NCBI GenBank assembly: GCA_018697195.1
Contig: CM031871.1
Span: 639,353 to 703,352 of the forward strand
DNA length: 64,000 nt
Direction of reading: 5' to 3'
DNA from: Certhia americana
Taxonomy: Eukaryota > Chordata > Aves > Passeriformes > Certhiidae
Of the stretch, positions 1 to 8,150 are shown piece after piece. The notes under the pieces are model-generated. The model saw nothing but the letters and a program-made list of their open reading frames with translations, made no database searches and was not told where the DNA came from. Position 1 is the first letter of the stretch. Each line of letters begins with the position of its first letter. The position numbers and the translations under genes are program-made.

Positions 1-1493
1 TGGCAGTGGGAAAAAGTCTCAAACAGAGATGATTTTCAAAGTGACAATCATTGGAAGTGTGGTGGCAAGGAGTTAGGAGGACCAGCTGTCAAGTTCATGC
101 CAGATTCATCCACACTGGCAGGACTGTCAGCCATCAGCACTCTCCTGATGTTAACAGAATCATCTTGGGCTCAGAAGTGTAAAGCATTGACACGAACGCT
201 GCCGATGTGAAATGATATTAGTATTATATGTTTAATATATTAAACCTTTGAAGTTCAGGTCCCTTCTGGCTGAGCAAGATCGACCTAATGCCAGTTTTAA
301 CGCCATTTATTATCTTCATGGAAGAGGCAGGAAAAAAACCTCGAGCTTTGCAGAGAAAAGGAATACAATGCAATTGTTACAATTCTCCTCCTGGAGAAAG
401 ACAACCTATGAATTTTACTTTCACTGTGATATTTCCTTGCCAACAGACTATGCTTACTGAATGAGAAAGTGACACACAAGTACTTGCGATGCAGAGGACA
501 AAGGGACCTTGTCTGATCTGCTCACCACCTGCAGGAAACTACCCAGACCAGCGCTGACTGGATCCCCACAGCCTTTAACACTACACACCATCTCCAACCC
601 AGCTGAAAGCAGCTTTTTTAGCTGAGGGCAGTGTTTACTGTCAACAGGGACAGGGTGTCCTGCCTCTGGAGGAATGTCCACAGCCAGAGTTCAGGGCTGG
701 AAGTTTCCACTGGAAGCCAACCTCAAGCTACACCACTCTGCTTAGAATGTAGACCAGAAAAGGGCATTCATGAATGCTGAGCAGCCCATGCAAATGCTAA
801 GGTACAGCTAACTGCAGCTAACACAGCTACAAGCAAAAAGGAAATGGGAAATCCTTAGGGAACCAAAGAATGATTAAGGTAGGAAGAGACCTTCGGGATC
901 ATCCCATCCAACCATCAACGTAGCACTACCACTGTAACCTTTAAACCACTAAACCACTTCAGATCCAGACACCTCCTAAACACCTTCAGGGATGCTGACT
1001 CCACCAACTCCCTGGGCAACCTATTCCAATGGCTGACTACCCTAAAAGGGATGTTTTTTCTTCCTAATATCTGATGTGAATCTCCCTTGTCTCAGCTTAA
1101 GACCACTTTCCCTGTCTCTCCCACTGTAGGCATGGAAGAAGAGACTGGCCCTCACCTCTAAACACCTAACCAGAGCAGCATGTAAAAACACAGTAGTCTA
1201 AGGCTGTGCATTTACCCGCCTTGGGGTGGAATTAAACACTACAGATGGCACACAGCCTGCTCACGAACCCTCTCGTTACAATCTGGCGTAACCTGACACC
1301 AAAATGCCTCAAGGAAGGTGGAGCCCATCCACCCCGGCAGGGGAAGAATCGCTTCTTCCGGAGACTCCTCTTTCCAGCCTTTTATCCATTCCAGGATCCT
1401 TCCCCGCCTCTAACCTTCCTTTCCCAGGGGAGCGCCCCGGCTGCACTGCGGGCCTCGGGGCGTCCCAGCTCGGGCTGGGGCCCGCGGACCTAC
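1..1493 (-). other. ATP6V1E1: ATP6V1E1 intron 1 (partial, 5' part)
   Basis: This is the intron that follows the first coding exon of ATP6V1E1 on the minus strand. It begins at the GTAGG donor (reverse complement of 1489-1493) and runs off the left edge of the window. Apart from a reverse-oriented CR1 fragment at about 862-1190 I see no further exon, so the rest of the gene lies to the left. The right end (about 1400-1493) is GC-rich and belongs to the promoter CpG island. Confidence 0.8.
862..1190 (-). mobile_element. CR1 LINE fragment (reverse orientation)
   Basis: The plus strand reads as the reverse complement of a CR1 3' region. It opens with the remnant of the tail, followed by gaccttcgggatcatccc and catccaacc, then the block around ctccctgggcaacctattcc, and then the aagaccactttccctgtc segment. 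These blocks recur in the other CR1 copies of this window (45.8 kb, 61.4 kb). It is a short, 5'-truncated, diverged copy in ATP6V1E1 intron 1. Confidence 0.8.
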
Positions 1494-1526
1494 CTGCTTC
1501 TGCACGTCGGCATCGCTGAGCGCCAT
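1494..1526 (-). CDS. ATP6V1E1: V-type proton ATPase subunit E1, first coding exon
   Basis: The minus strand reads MALSDADVQKQ and then a CAG|GTAGG donor, so this exon holds only the first 11 codons. That peptide matches the conserved N-terminus of the V-ATPase E subunit (human isoform E1, recalled from knowledge of the family). Subunit E is one of the peripheral stalk proteins of the cytosolic V1 sector, which couples ATP hydrolysis to proton pumping in lysosomes, endosomes and Golgi. The start codon is at 1526-1524 in a GCCATGGCG context. The frame upstream stays open to a TGA at 1650-1652 but has no ATG, which supports this start. The neighbour to the right, BCL2L13 on the opposite strand, is the same as in human, which supports the assignment. 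The remaining exons are outside the window. An E2-like paralogue cannot be fully excluded from 11 residues. Confidence 0.88.
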
Positions 1527-1700
1527 GGCGGTGGCGGTGACGGTGACGGTGACAGTGACAGTGACGGTGACAGTGACAGTGACGGTGGCGGTGACAGTGA
1601 CAGCAGCCGCAGGCTCGAGGAGAAGCGCCCGGCGCCGTCCGTGGAGGAATCAGATCCGGTTCGGGTCACGGCCGGGGAGGGGTCGCCACACGCACCGCCC
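1527..1700 (-). promoter_or_regulatory. ATP6V1E1: ATP6V1E1 5' UTR and proximal promoter
   Basis: This is GC-rich sequence directly upstream (minus strand) of the ATP6V1E1 start codon and part of a CpG island covering about 1400-1830. The transcription start cannot be read from sequence. The first 75 nt upstream of the ATG are a hexamer repeat that is probably transcribed as 5' UTR. The CRE at 1737-1744 lies about 210 bp upstream of the ATG and could serve this gene as well as transcription to the right. Confidence 0.6.
1530..1601. repeat. GTGAC-type hexamer tandem repeat (12 units) beside the ATP6V1E1 ATG
   Basis: There are twelve consecutive 6-bp units on the plus strand, each ggtgac, agtgac or ggtggc. 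The two ggtggc units are the first and the tenth. On the ATP6V1E1 mRNA strand this gives GTCACC/GTCACT, ending three bases before the start codon. The units are not identical, so this is a diverged minisatellite-like tract rather than a pure microsatellite. Confidence 0.95.
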
Positions 1701-1713
1701 CCGCACCTCCGGA

Positions 1714-1763
1714 CCAATAGAGATGCGCTAAATACGTGACGTCACGCCGCGATATGTATAAAA
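1714..1763 (+). promoter_or_regulatory. CCAAT - CRE - TATA promoter reading to the right
   Basis: Three core elements appear in canonical order on the plus strand: CCAAT at 1714-1718, a full CRE palindrome TGACGTCA at 1737-1744 (inside the 12-bp palindrome CGTGACGTCACG, 1735-1746) and TATAAAA at 1757-1763. A start site would be expected near 1785-1790, with a possible donor CTT|GTAAGG at 1876/1877. This points away from ATP6V1E1, so it is either the divergent partner of that promoter or an upstream alternative first exon for BCL2L13. No coding sequence follows. The elements are seen; the transcript is inferred. Confidence 0.55.
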
Positions 1764-1879
1764 TGGGGCGGGTGCCCCGCCGCCGCTGTGGAAAGCAGTG
1801 GAACGCTCTGGTGTGAAGTGTTGTTGTTTGCTGGGCTTGCAGTAGACAGAGAAGAAACACGGGGAGAAACTCCCTTGTA

Positions 1880-2600
1880 AGGCCCTAAGGAAGCTTTGCA
1901 TTGGCAGTGCTCTAGGGTTCCCGTGGCAGGAGAAGTGGAAGGGTGCAGGACAGCTGGACAAGGGGAGGGGAAGGCCTTGCAGGAGTTCTGTTGCTGCTGC
2001 CATTCTTTTCTTTATGGCAAAATTTAAGCAAAGTTCATAATCTGTAATAGCCTTTGTTTGTTCTAATCGGCAAGAGGCTTCCATTTCCGTTCTGTAGGAA
2101 CATTTAGTGGGAAAAAGAGAACCGTTCCAAATCGGTGTCAAATGAGGTATTCATCACATCCATGCTCCTTCCTGATTTATCTCCAGTTCCTTATTTTTTT
2201 CTGTGCTTTTTATGTGTGAAAAAGCTGATTATAAAACTATGCGTGTAACTTTGCTGCCTTTTCATATTGCCGTTATAATGCTGGAAATCAGCTTATACTT
2301 TGGATCTGGAGAATGTTTTACTATTACTACAAGCACCATCTAAATAAAATTAAACCCAAGCTTTAATAAAGAAGAAATAGTATGTAATAGTAGATGATAA
2401 TGACGTCTATTATTATAAAATAAATACTGCTAATTAAAATAGCAAATACAGTTGGAATTATATCCAGACTCTGGTGTGCCCCCTGCCTTGCGGGGGGGTG
2501 GGGGTTCGGGATCCTGACGCACCTAACCCACACCTGTCAGCTGGAGGTCAGGGCCGCGGAAACCGAACTGCTAAGAGATCCTTTCCCTCCGAATCCAGGA
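1880..2600. other. spacer between the two promoters
   Basis: This is the stretch between the ATP6V1E1 CpG island and the BCL2L13 CpG island. The part at about 2150-2460 is clearly AT-rich, with TAATAGTAGATGATAATGACG-like sequence, and separates the two islands. A G-rich block (G7, G5, GGG) lies at 2492-2510. I see no gene. Confidence 0.7.
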
Positions 2601-2716
2601 GGCAAAGGGGAGAGGGTGGCAGGGAACCTCCCAGCCCGGTTTTCTGCCGGTGACCGAGTCCCCATGAGCACTACGAGCCCTTGCCAAACCATTCCCATCC
2701 CGCTCCTCCTCTGGCA

Positions 2717-2726
2717 GTCACGTGAC
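2717..2726. promoter_or_regulatory. CLEAR/E-box palindrome GTCACGTGAC
   Basis: This is an exact 10-bp palindrome GTCACGTGAC. It equals the consensus CLEAR element bound by TFEB/TFE3/MITF and is also a high-affinity USF/MYC E-box. It lies about 110 bp upstream of the ATGGCGG start region of exon 1. Whether it is occupied cannot be told from sequence. Confidence 0.8.
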
Positions 2727-2830
2727 GCAGGCGCAGCCCCTCCCCCGGCCAGGCCCCGCCCCCTCCCCGGCGCGAGCCGTGACGCGCGGCACGCGCCGCG
2801 CCTCGCCCCGCGCGCTCCCGCCCCCGCCCC

Positions 2831-3007
2831 TCTCCATCATGGCGGCGGCAGCAAATTAGGGCAGGGCCCGCGCACCGGCCGAGCGCGCGAGCGCGCGCAC
2901 GCGCCCGTCCCCCCCTTCCCCCACACCGCCCCCGGCGGGAGAGACCCGGGACCTGCCGCCGCTCCTCCACTTCTTCCACCTCCAGTTCCTTCCCGCGGCG
3001 CCCGCAG
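2831..3007 (+). other. BCL2L13: BCL2L13 exon 1 (non-coding 5' UTR)
   Basis: This GC-rich sequence ends at a consensus donor CAG|GTGAGG (3007/3008). The 5' boundary is approximate; the start site probably lies at or just before the YY1-like element at 2836-2846. The exon should join the 5' UTR part of exon 2 at 7997. It carries a 7-codon upstream ORF at 2839-2859. Confidence 0.6.
2839..2859 (+). other. short upstream ORF in BCL2L13 exon 1
   Basis: An ATG followed by five sense codons and TAG gives MAAAAN. If transcription starts upstream of 2839 this is a uORF ahead of the main start at 8030. The ATGGCGGC core doubles as a YY1-type promoter element, and transcription may start inside or after it, so translation of the uORF is doubtful. 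Confidence 0.35.
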
Positions 3008-3095
3008 GTGAGGAACCGGCGTGGGAGCGGGTGGTCTTGGCTGTTCATTTATTTCTTTGCCTTCCTGTCTGTATTTACTTATTAATTTAAGGATT

Positions 3096-3149
3096 GGGGG
3101 GGGGGGGGGCGGGTACCGGCGGCCCCGCGCGCTCTCGCCCCCCCCCCCC
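3096..3149. repeat. G14 and C12 homopolymers as an inverted pair
   Basis: A run of 14 G (3096-3109) is followed after 28 bp by a run of 12 C (3138-3149). The runs can pair with each other or form G-quadruplex and i-motif structures. They lie about 90 bp inside BCL2L13 intron 1. Confidence 0.9.
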
Positions 3150-3300
3150 GCTCCAGTTGGGGTGGGGGCGGGAACCGAGCGCGCGCATTCCGGCAGGGGC
3201 GGGCGCGCCCCCTGGCGGCCGGTGCCGCTCCCGAAGGACGCGCGGACCCCGCTCCAGCCGGGACACCCCTGGGCACGGCGGGCAGTGGTGGCCAAGGGGC

Positions 3301-3351
3301 CGTGCCTTTTCCGCTGCCGTGCCTTTTCCGCTGCCGTGCCTTTTCCGCTGC
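3301..3351 (+). repeat. 17-bp perfect tandem repeat, three copies
   Basis: The unit cgtgccttttccgctgc is repeated three times without mismatch (3301-3317, 3318-3334, 3335-3351). Each copy carries TTTTCCGC, which resembles an E2F site. It lies in the CpG-rich start of BCL2L13 intron 1. Confidence 0.97.
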
Positions 3352-3813
3352 AGCAGGCAGGCTGCGAGTCCCGCACGGCCCTGCCGGTGACTCGTCCCGA
3401 CGCCGTGCTCGCCCGCCCGGGTATGAGTATCTCATTCATCGCCGTAGTAACGGAGGGGCTCACGTTGCGTTCCCGCCGGCGACTCTGGCGCCGCTGGAAC
3501 TTGGAACGGCTTTTTTCGGATTCTCAAACCCAAAGAGGCACGTTAAGACAGAGAGTTAATGGAAGCTCGTTAGTAAAAGCTGTGTTTGTCATCATTTAAT
3601 GTTGTTTTTCTTCCTAGAAGAGAAATCACAGCGTTTGCCTAGAATGCTCACTTAATTGCATTTCTGTCAAAGGTCAGCTACAACCACTGTCCAGATAAAG
3701 AACAATTACGTTTCCAGTATTTCTGTCCATTAAGTGCCACCAGAGGATCAGTAGTGGCTGCAGTATTGGTACATTTCCAGTAGGGACTGACATGTTTGAA
3801 CAGAGTAGTTCTC

Positions 3814-3857
3814 AGTTTATTATAGACAATCTCTTAGTTTATTATAAACAATCTCTT
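3814..3857 (+). repeat. 22-bp tandem duplication
   Basis: Two adjacent 22-bp copies differ at one base: agtttattatagacaatctc+tt and agtttattataaacaatctc+tt. This is a recent small duplication in BCL2L13 intron 1. Confidence 0.95.
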
Positions 3858-6800
3858 AGTCATATCCTCATATACAGTTGGAAGAGTAGTCAGGAGAATT
3901 TATCTCTGAAGTTGATCACAGTTGGGTCTTTTAGATAGTCCTGCCTGTTATGGGAAGTGCTTTCAGAGACAAACCCATGCAAGGTTTAACTAGTCCACAC
4001 ATGCAAGTCTCACCCGAAATCCCCACGCAAGCCTTCTGGTAAGGCTGCAGAGTGCCTGAATGTTTTCCATCTTGTTGATATGAGGTGTGGCTTTGTGTAG
4101 ACCTGCAACTCTTTGAAATTCGGTATGTTTGGTAAGGAACACTGTGTAAACCCGAGGCTGTAGATGACACTGAGTTGAGAGTGGCTGCCTGTTGCAGAGA
4201 TTGATGTCAGGAAGATGAACCAAACCATGGGCATATCCATATCAGGCGGCCCTAAAAGTTTGATTTGAGCTGCAGTGCTGCCCTCTTGCTGCCTCTGTGC
4301 CTGCCTGTGCTCGGCTGAGCACTGGCTGGCTGAGGCCGTCTGCACGTTGCAATAATTCTACACAGAAGGAGGTGTTTTGCCACCACGGCTCCCGGGGTGA
4401 TTTGGTTTGTGGCTGATAAGTGAGGCCTGATGACCTAGACTCTGGGTGGGGAATGTGTCCAGCTCTGGAGTGACTCCCATTTTGGAGTGGAAACTGATGG
4501 CCGTGGTGCCGCTGTCTGGAAGAAGCTCTGGCAGTGCTGGTGTTGCTGAAATCCATAGGTGACATTGATCACCTCCTGTTTTGTTTATAAAAACTAGCTG
4601 AATTGCTTTGGGCAGTAGAGCAGTGATGTTGCCTTTTGGGGTTTGAATGAGGCATGGTAAACACATCTTGATGCACAGGGTTTTACAGATGGGACTGAAA
4701 CACAGCCTAGCCTCATCGCTGGGGATTATATTCGCTGTATTCATTGGTAGGCGTGTGCTGCCCATTATCCAATTTATAACTCTGCTCTGGATTAGGACGT
4801 GACAGATGGGGAAATGTCACTCCTACTGCAACTCCTGCTCTCAGGTCGCTTGAGCAGCTCAGCCCACATGAAACAAGTGACCACAGGGCTGGAGGAGTGA
4901 CAAACTAAGTCAGCTTCAACAGGCATATCCTTCTATGGAGCCTTCTCCCCAAGGGTGTAGGACCTGAAAAGGGTGATTTTTTTTTTTAATAGGGAGTAAT
5001 TGGTAATAATGTTGATCTCTGTAGCTTTTTAAGGACAATATTCCTTCAGAGAACCTGTTAAACCAGATGCAACCCTCTTGCCCTGGCTTTGAGACCTAGG
5101 GAGTCTGTGTAACGCCTAATTTCCTCTGCTCCATTGCATCTCCTGTACAAGCTTATCCCCTTAAACACTTTCTGGACTCTCTTCCATTTTGCTCCTTTAG
5201 CAGAGAGCTCTCTTTCCTCTGATCTGGTCTTTCAAGCTATGTGTCCTTTTTCAATTCTGCTCATTCCTGAAAAATGGCCGTTTCTGAGATATTTATAGTA
5301 TCTGAGTCAATATTTCAGTGTTCTTCTTGGTAAACAAAACCAATCATTCAGAATCCAAAACGAGTAATTCAGTTACTGTGCTGTGGGCTTCTCTCAAAGG
5401 AAGACCAGTGATTCTGAAGTGCACCTCTACTCATGACATTCTTTTATGTGAGTTTGGAGATTTCTTCGATTCAGTTCTTAAGTCTCCCTTCTCATTTCAG
5501 TGTAAAACTGCCTCTCAAAATCTATTCACCAAGGTAAATTTTTTTTAAATCATTCTTTCCCCAGGGAAACCTTAGCCGCTATTTAAATAAGCAGTGGTCT
5601 GGTTCTCTCTGGGCTTTTTTCCCCTCCTCCCCTCAGAAGTGCTGTCATTTTTGTGAATTAGGGCTCCCTGTTGCACTGTGCTGCTTTGGATATCATGCTT
5701 CTTTTGATCAACTTTTTTTATCTCACTTTCTGCATGGATTTGGAATTATCTTTTGAAGAATAATCTCTGTTATATATCCAGACTTTTTCTTTGGTCCACA
5801 GCACAGTTTCTGGATATCTCTGGACCATCTGTCAGGCTGATTTTTTTCAGGAGAGATCAGTTCAGGTTGTCTGGAAGGGCTCCCATTCACGGTGTAGGCA
5901 TTGTGAGAAGCATTTTGATTTCAGGGCTGTGGATTTCTACTGAACAAACCTGAAATGTGCTGGGGAGCTTTTGCTTTTTGTGAGTGGCGCCTTTCACACC
6001 TGGTGGTGTGAACCTGTGATGTGGTGAGGTGTGTGTGTGAGTCTGGTCTGAAGGGCAGATCTATTGTTAAAAAATCCTGAAGTCTTCAGAGCAGTTTTTT
6101 TTTCCCAGATCCTTTTGCTCTATGAAAATCTCAGTTATGGAAGAGGCTCAAGGGTAGCTGTATTGTGCAAAAGCCGTGGTTCTCCTCTGCTATGATTTCT
6201 TAAGTTTCTGAAGCAGGATGTGTTGCCCATGGAGTACTTTGGGATGGAAGAATCAGCATAGATGAAGTGTTGACTCCAGGTTTATTGTTTCCTTTGTGTA
6301 TAATTCGCTACTTTGGTTCAAGCTGTAGCAAAGGCAACTGAACCTTTCTGGTAAAAGGCTTTCAGGCTTGCTCCATACATGGAGCAAGAGGCAGGGCTGC
6401 CTTAGAATGCTCTTCATGAGAGAGCCCTTTTCTGTTTTCAGTACTGAATGAGTTTCAGAAACTAGAGTTTCTAAAGAGAATAGTCAGCCGATTTTATACT
6501 AGTTCTTTTCCTTTTGCAGCTTTTAGTTTGGTGGTAAGTTTTGCTTTGCCAGGCTACCTACTCCCGCAGCAACCATGCCACAGCACAGTTCTAGTTCTGT
6601 TTATCTGCAGTAACCAGTGTACAACTGCTGTTAATCTGAATTCCTCTCGGGGAGAAGGGGTTAGAAGTTAGCCCAGACATCTTGAATAGCTAGACAGGCA
6701 AGTGCTTTTCTTTTGCTTTCTTGGTTTATTATTATTATCTTTAATCTTGACACTTTGGGTTTGGAACCTGATTCTTTTATTCCCAAAGCATTTCCAGTGC

Positions 6801-7996
6801 AATCCATAACTGTCTTGAGATGATCCAATTTCTCTTCCCTGTATATAGCATTTTGCTCATTCTAACTGCTTTAAACTTGATAAAAATTTTTCTTTTAAAA
6901 GTGTAACTGCAGTCTCAGTGCCTGTTCAGTAGCAGTTCTGTAGCACAAACTTTGTTGTGTGGATTTCATTTAGACATCCATTCCATCGGCCAAGAATGGG
7001 CTACTGCTTGTTTGGGAATGATTCTTTGGAGTCCTAGAGAACTTAACTTGAAGAGTTTGTCAGAACCCCCTGGATAGTATTATTTGGTCCATTAAGTTGA
7101 CAGCATGTTGGAAGCAGTTATCCAGATTTTGCCAAACAAAAAAGAGCTAAAACATGTAGATTAATCTCAACACCCCTTTAATCTGTTGCATGCCTTTGTC
7201 TGCACTTCCATGTTGTTGTTTGAGATTTTACTTTTTACTATGTTGTTTTTAATTTCTCTCTACCTTAGTTTTTTTCTGCAGGTCTTATTTGGATATTTGA
7301 AAAAAGCAACAAAATTATTAGAGTGAAACAGGGAGGAGTTCTTTGGCCTGTTGCTGTTAGGTATATATTTGTGGTTTATACTTAATAATGTCTGGGTGAG
7401 AAATGCAGGACAAACAACCATCTGTCCTTCCAAACCCCACAATGAATGTGGAATTTACTTTTTTTACTGTATGTTTTCCATTGCTGTTGGAACAGTAAAA
7501 TTATTTTGAGGCAATTGTTGTCATTTTTTCTGCATTACAATTTTTGAGCATCACAATAGTGAGTCTGAGAAAGCAGAGAAGATATTCATGGGAGGCTTTG
7601 GGAAAGAGAGACTTCTTGGAACCTTTCTTTTTTACCACATGTTGTGGTTAAGGAAGTGTTCGGAATCCATCAAAACATGGGCATTTTGTGTGGTTGAGAT
7701 GGGAGGTGTTGGGAGGAGGACATGTGGTGGGTGACTACTCGTTTTACTTCCATGAGAGTGTGAGTGTGCCAGGCAGGAGTGGGAAATGCCACTGTTGGCA
7801 GCAGGAAGGGAGCTGCACTGGGGCACAGTTTGGTTTACTCTGTATGGTTCTTATTAAAATAAGAATGCATAGGCTATCAGGGCAAAAACCTGGATATTGT
7901 TTCAGGATAGTTACATAATTTCTTGTTATGTGTGGGTTCATGACCTGTTGCAGCCTTATAAACCAACAAACAAAACACTTCACTCTTCCCTGACAG

Positions 7997-8150
7997 CCTT
8001 CCCGGGCTCCCGCGAACACAGCCAACCTGATGGCGTCCGCTGCTGCCGTGCCTGTAGGATTTCACTATGAAACCAAATACGTAGTGCTCAGCTATCTGGG
8101 ACTTTTAGCACAGGAGAAGCCACAGGAACATCCTCCTCCTCTAACTCAAG
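7997..8150 (+). CDS. BCL2L13: BCL2L13 exon 2 (start codon exon)
   Basis: The acceptor is ccctgacag|ccttcc (7996/7997), the 5' UTR runs 7997-8029, and the ATG is at 8030. The donor is CTCAAG|GTAATA (8150/8151). It encodes residues 1-40 plus one base of codon 41, starting MASAAAVPVGFHYETKYVVL. This is nearly identical to the human N-terminus and includes the BH4-like stretch HYETKYVVLSYLGLL. The exon ends in phase 1. Confidence 0.95.

Larger units (their letters stand above)
2600..3500 (+). promoter_or_regulatory. BCL2L13: BCL2L13 CpG-island promoter
   Basis: This is a dense CpG-rich region that spans the non-coding first exon of BCL2L13. There is no TATA box. Visible elements are a perfect CLEAR/E-box palindrome at 2717-2726, several GC-box-like ccccgccc runs at 2750-2830, and a YY1-like catcatggcgg at 2836-2846 near the expected start. 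This is the usual architecture of a broadly expressed TATA-less promoter. Confidence 0.8.
3008..7996 (+). other. BCL2L13: BCL2L13 intron 1
   Basis: This intron is about 5 kb, GT-AG, and separates the non-coding exon 1 from the start-codon exon. Its first 500 bp are still CpG-rich and hold a G14...C12 pair and a 17-bp triple repeat. Further in are a 22-bp tandem duplication (3814-3857) and a T-box-like inverted repeat (5993-6012). I see no coding exon. Confidence 0.8.

Noticed and set aside
1245..1739. 164-codon plus-strand ORF with Asp/Ser/Gly repeats, and overlapping Val-Thr and Ser-Leu-Ser-Pro frames
   Set aside because: All are translations of the 6-bp repeat and CpG island over ATP6V1E1 exon 1; the real coding frame is the 11-codon minus-strand exon.
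2616..3599. Overlapping ORFs of 98-208 codons on both strands
   Set aside because: Stop-poor GC-rich CpG island at the BCL2L13 promoter; Pro/Arg/Ala/Gly-rich with no homology.
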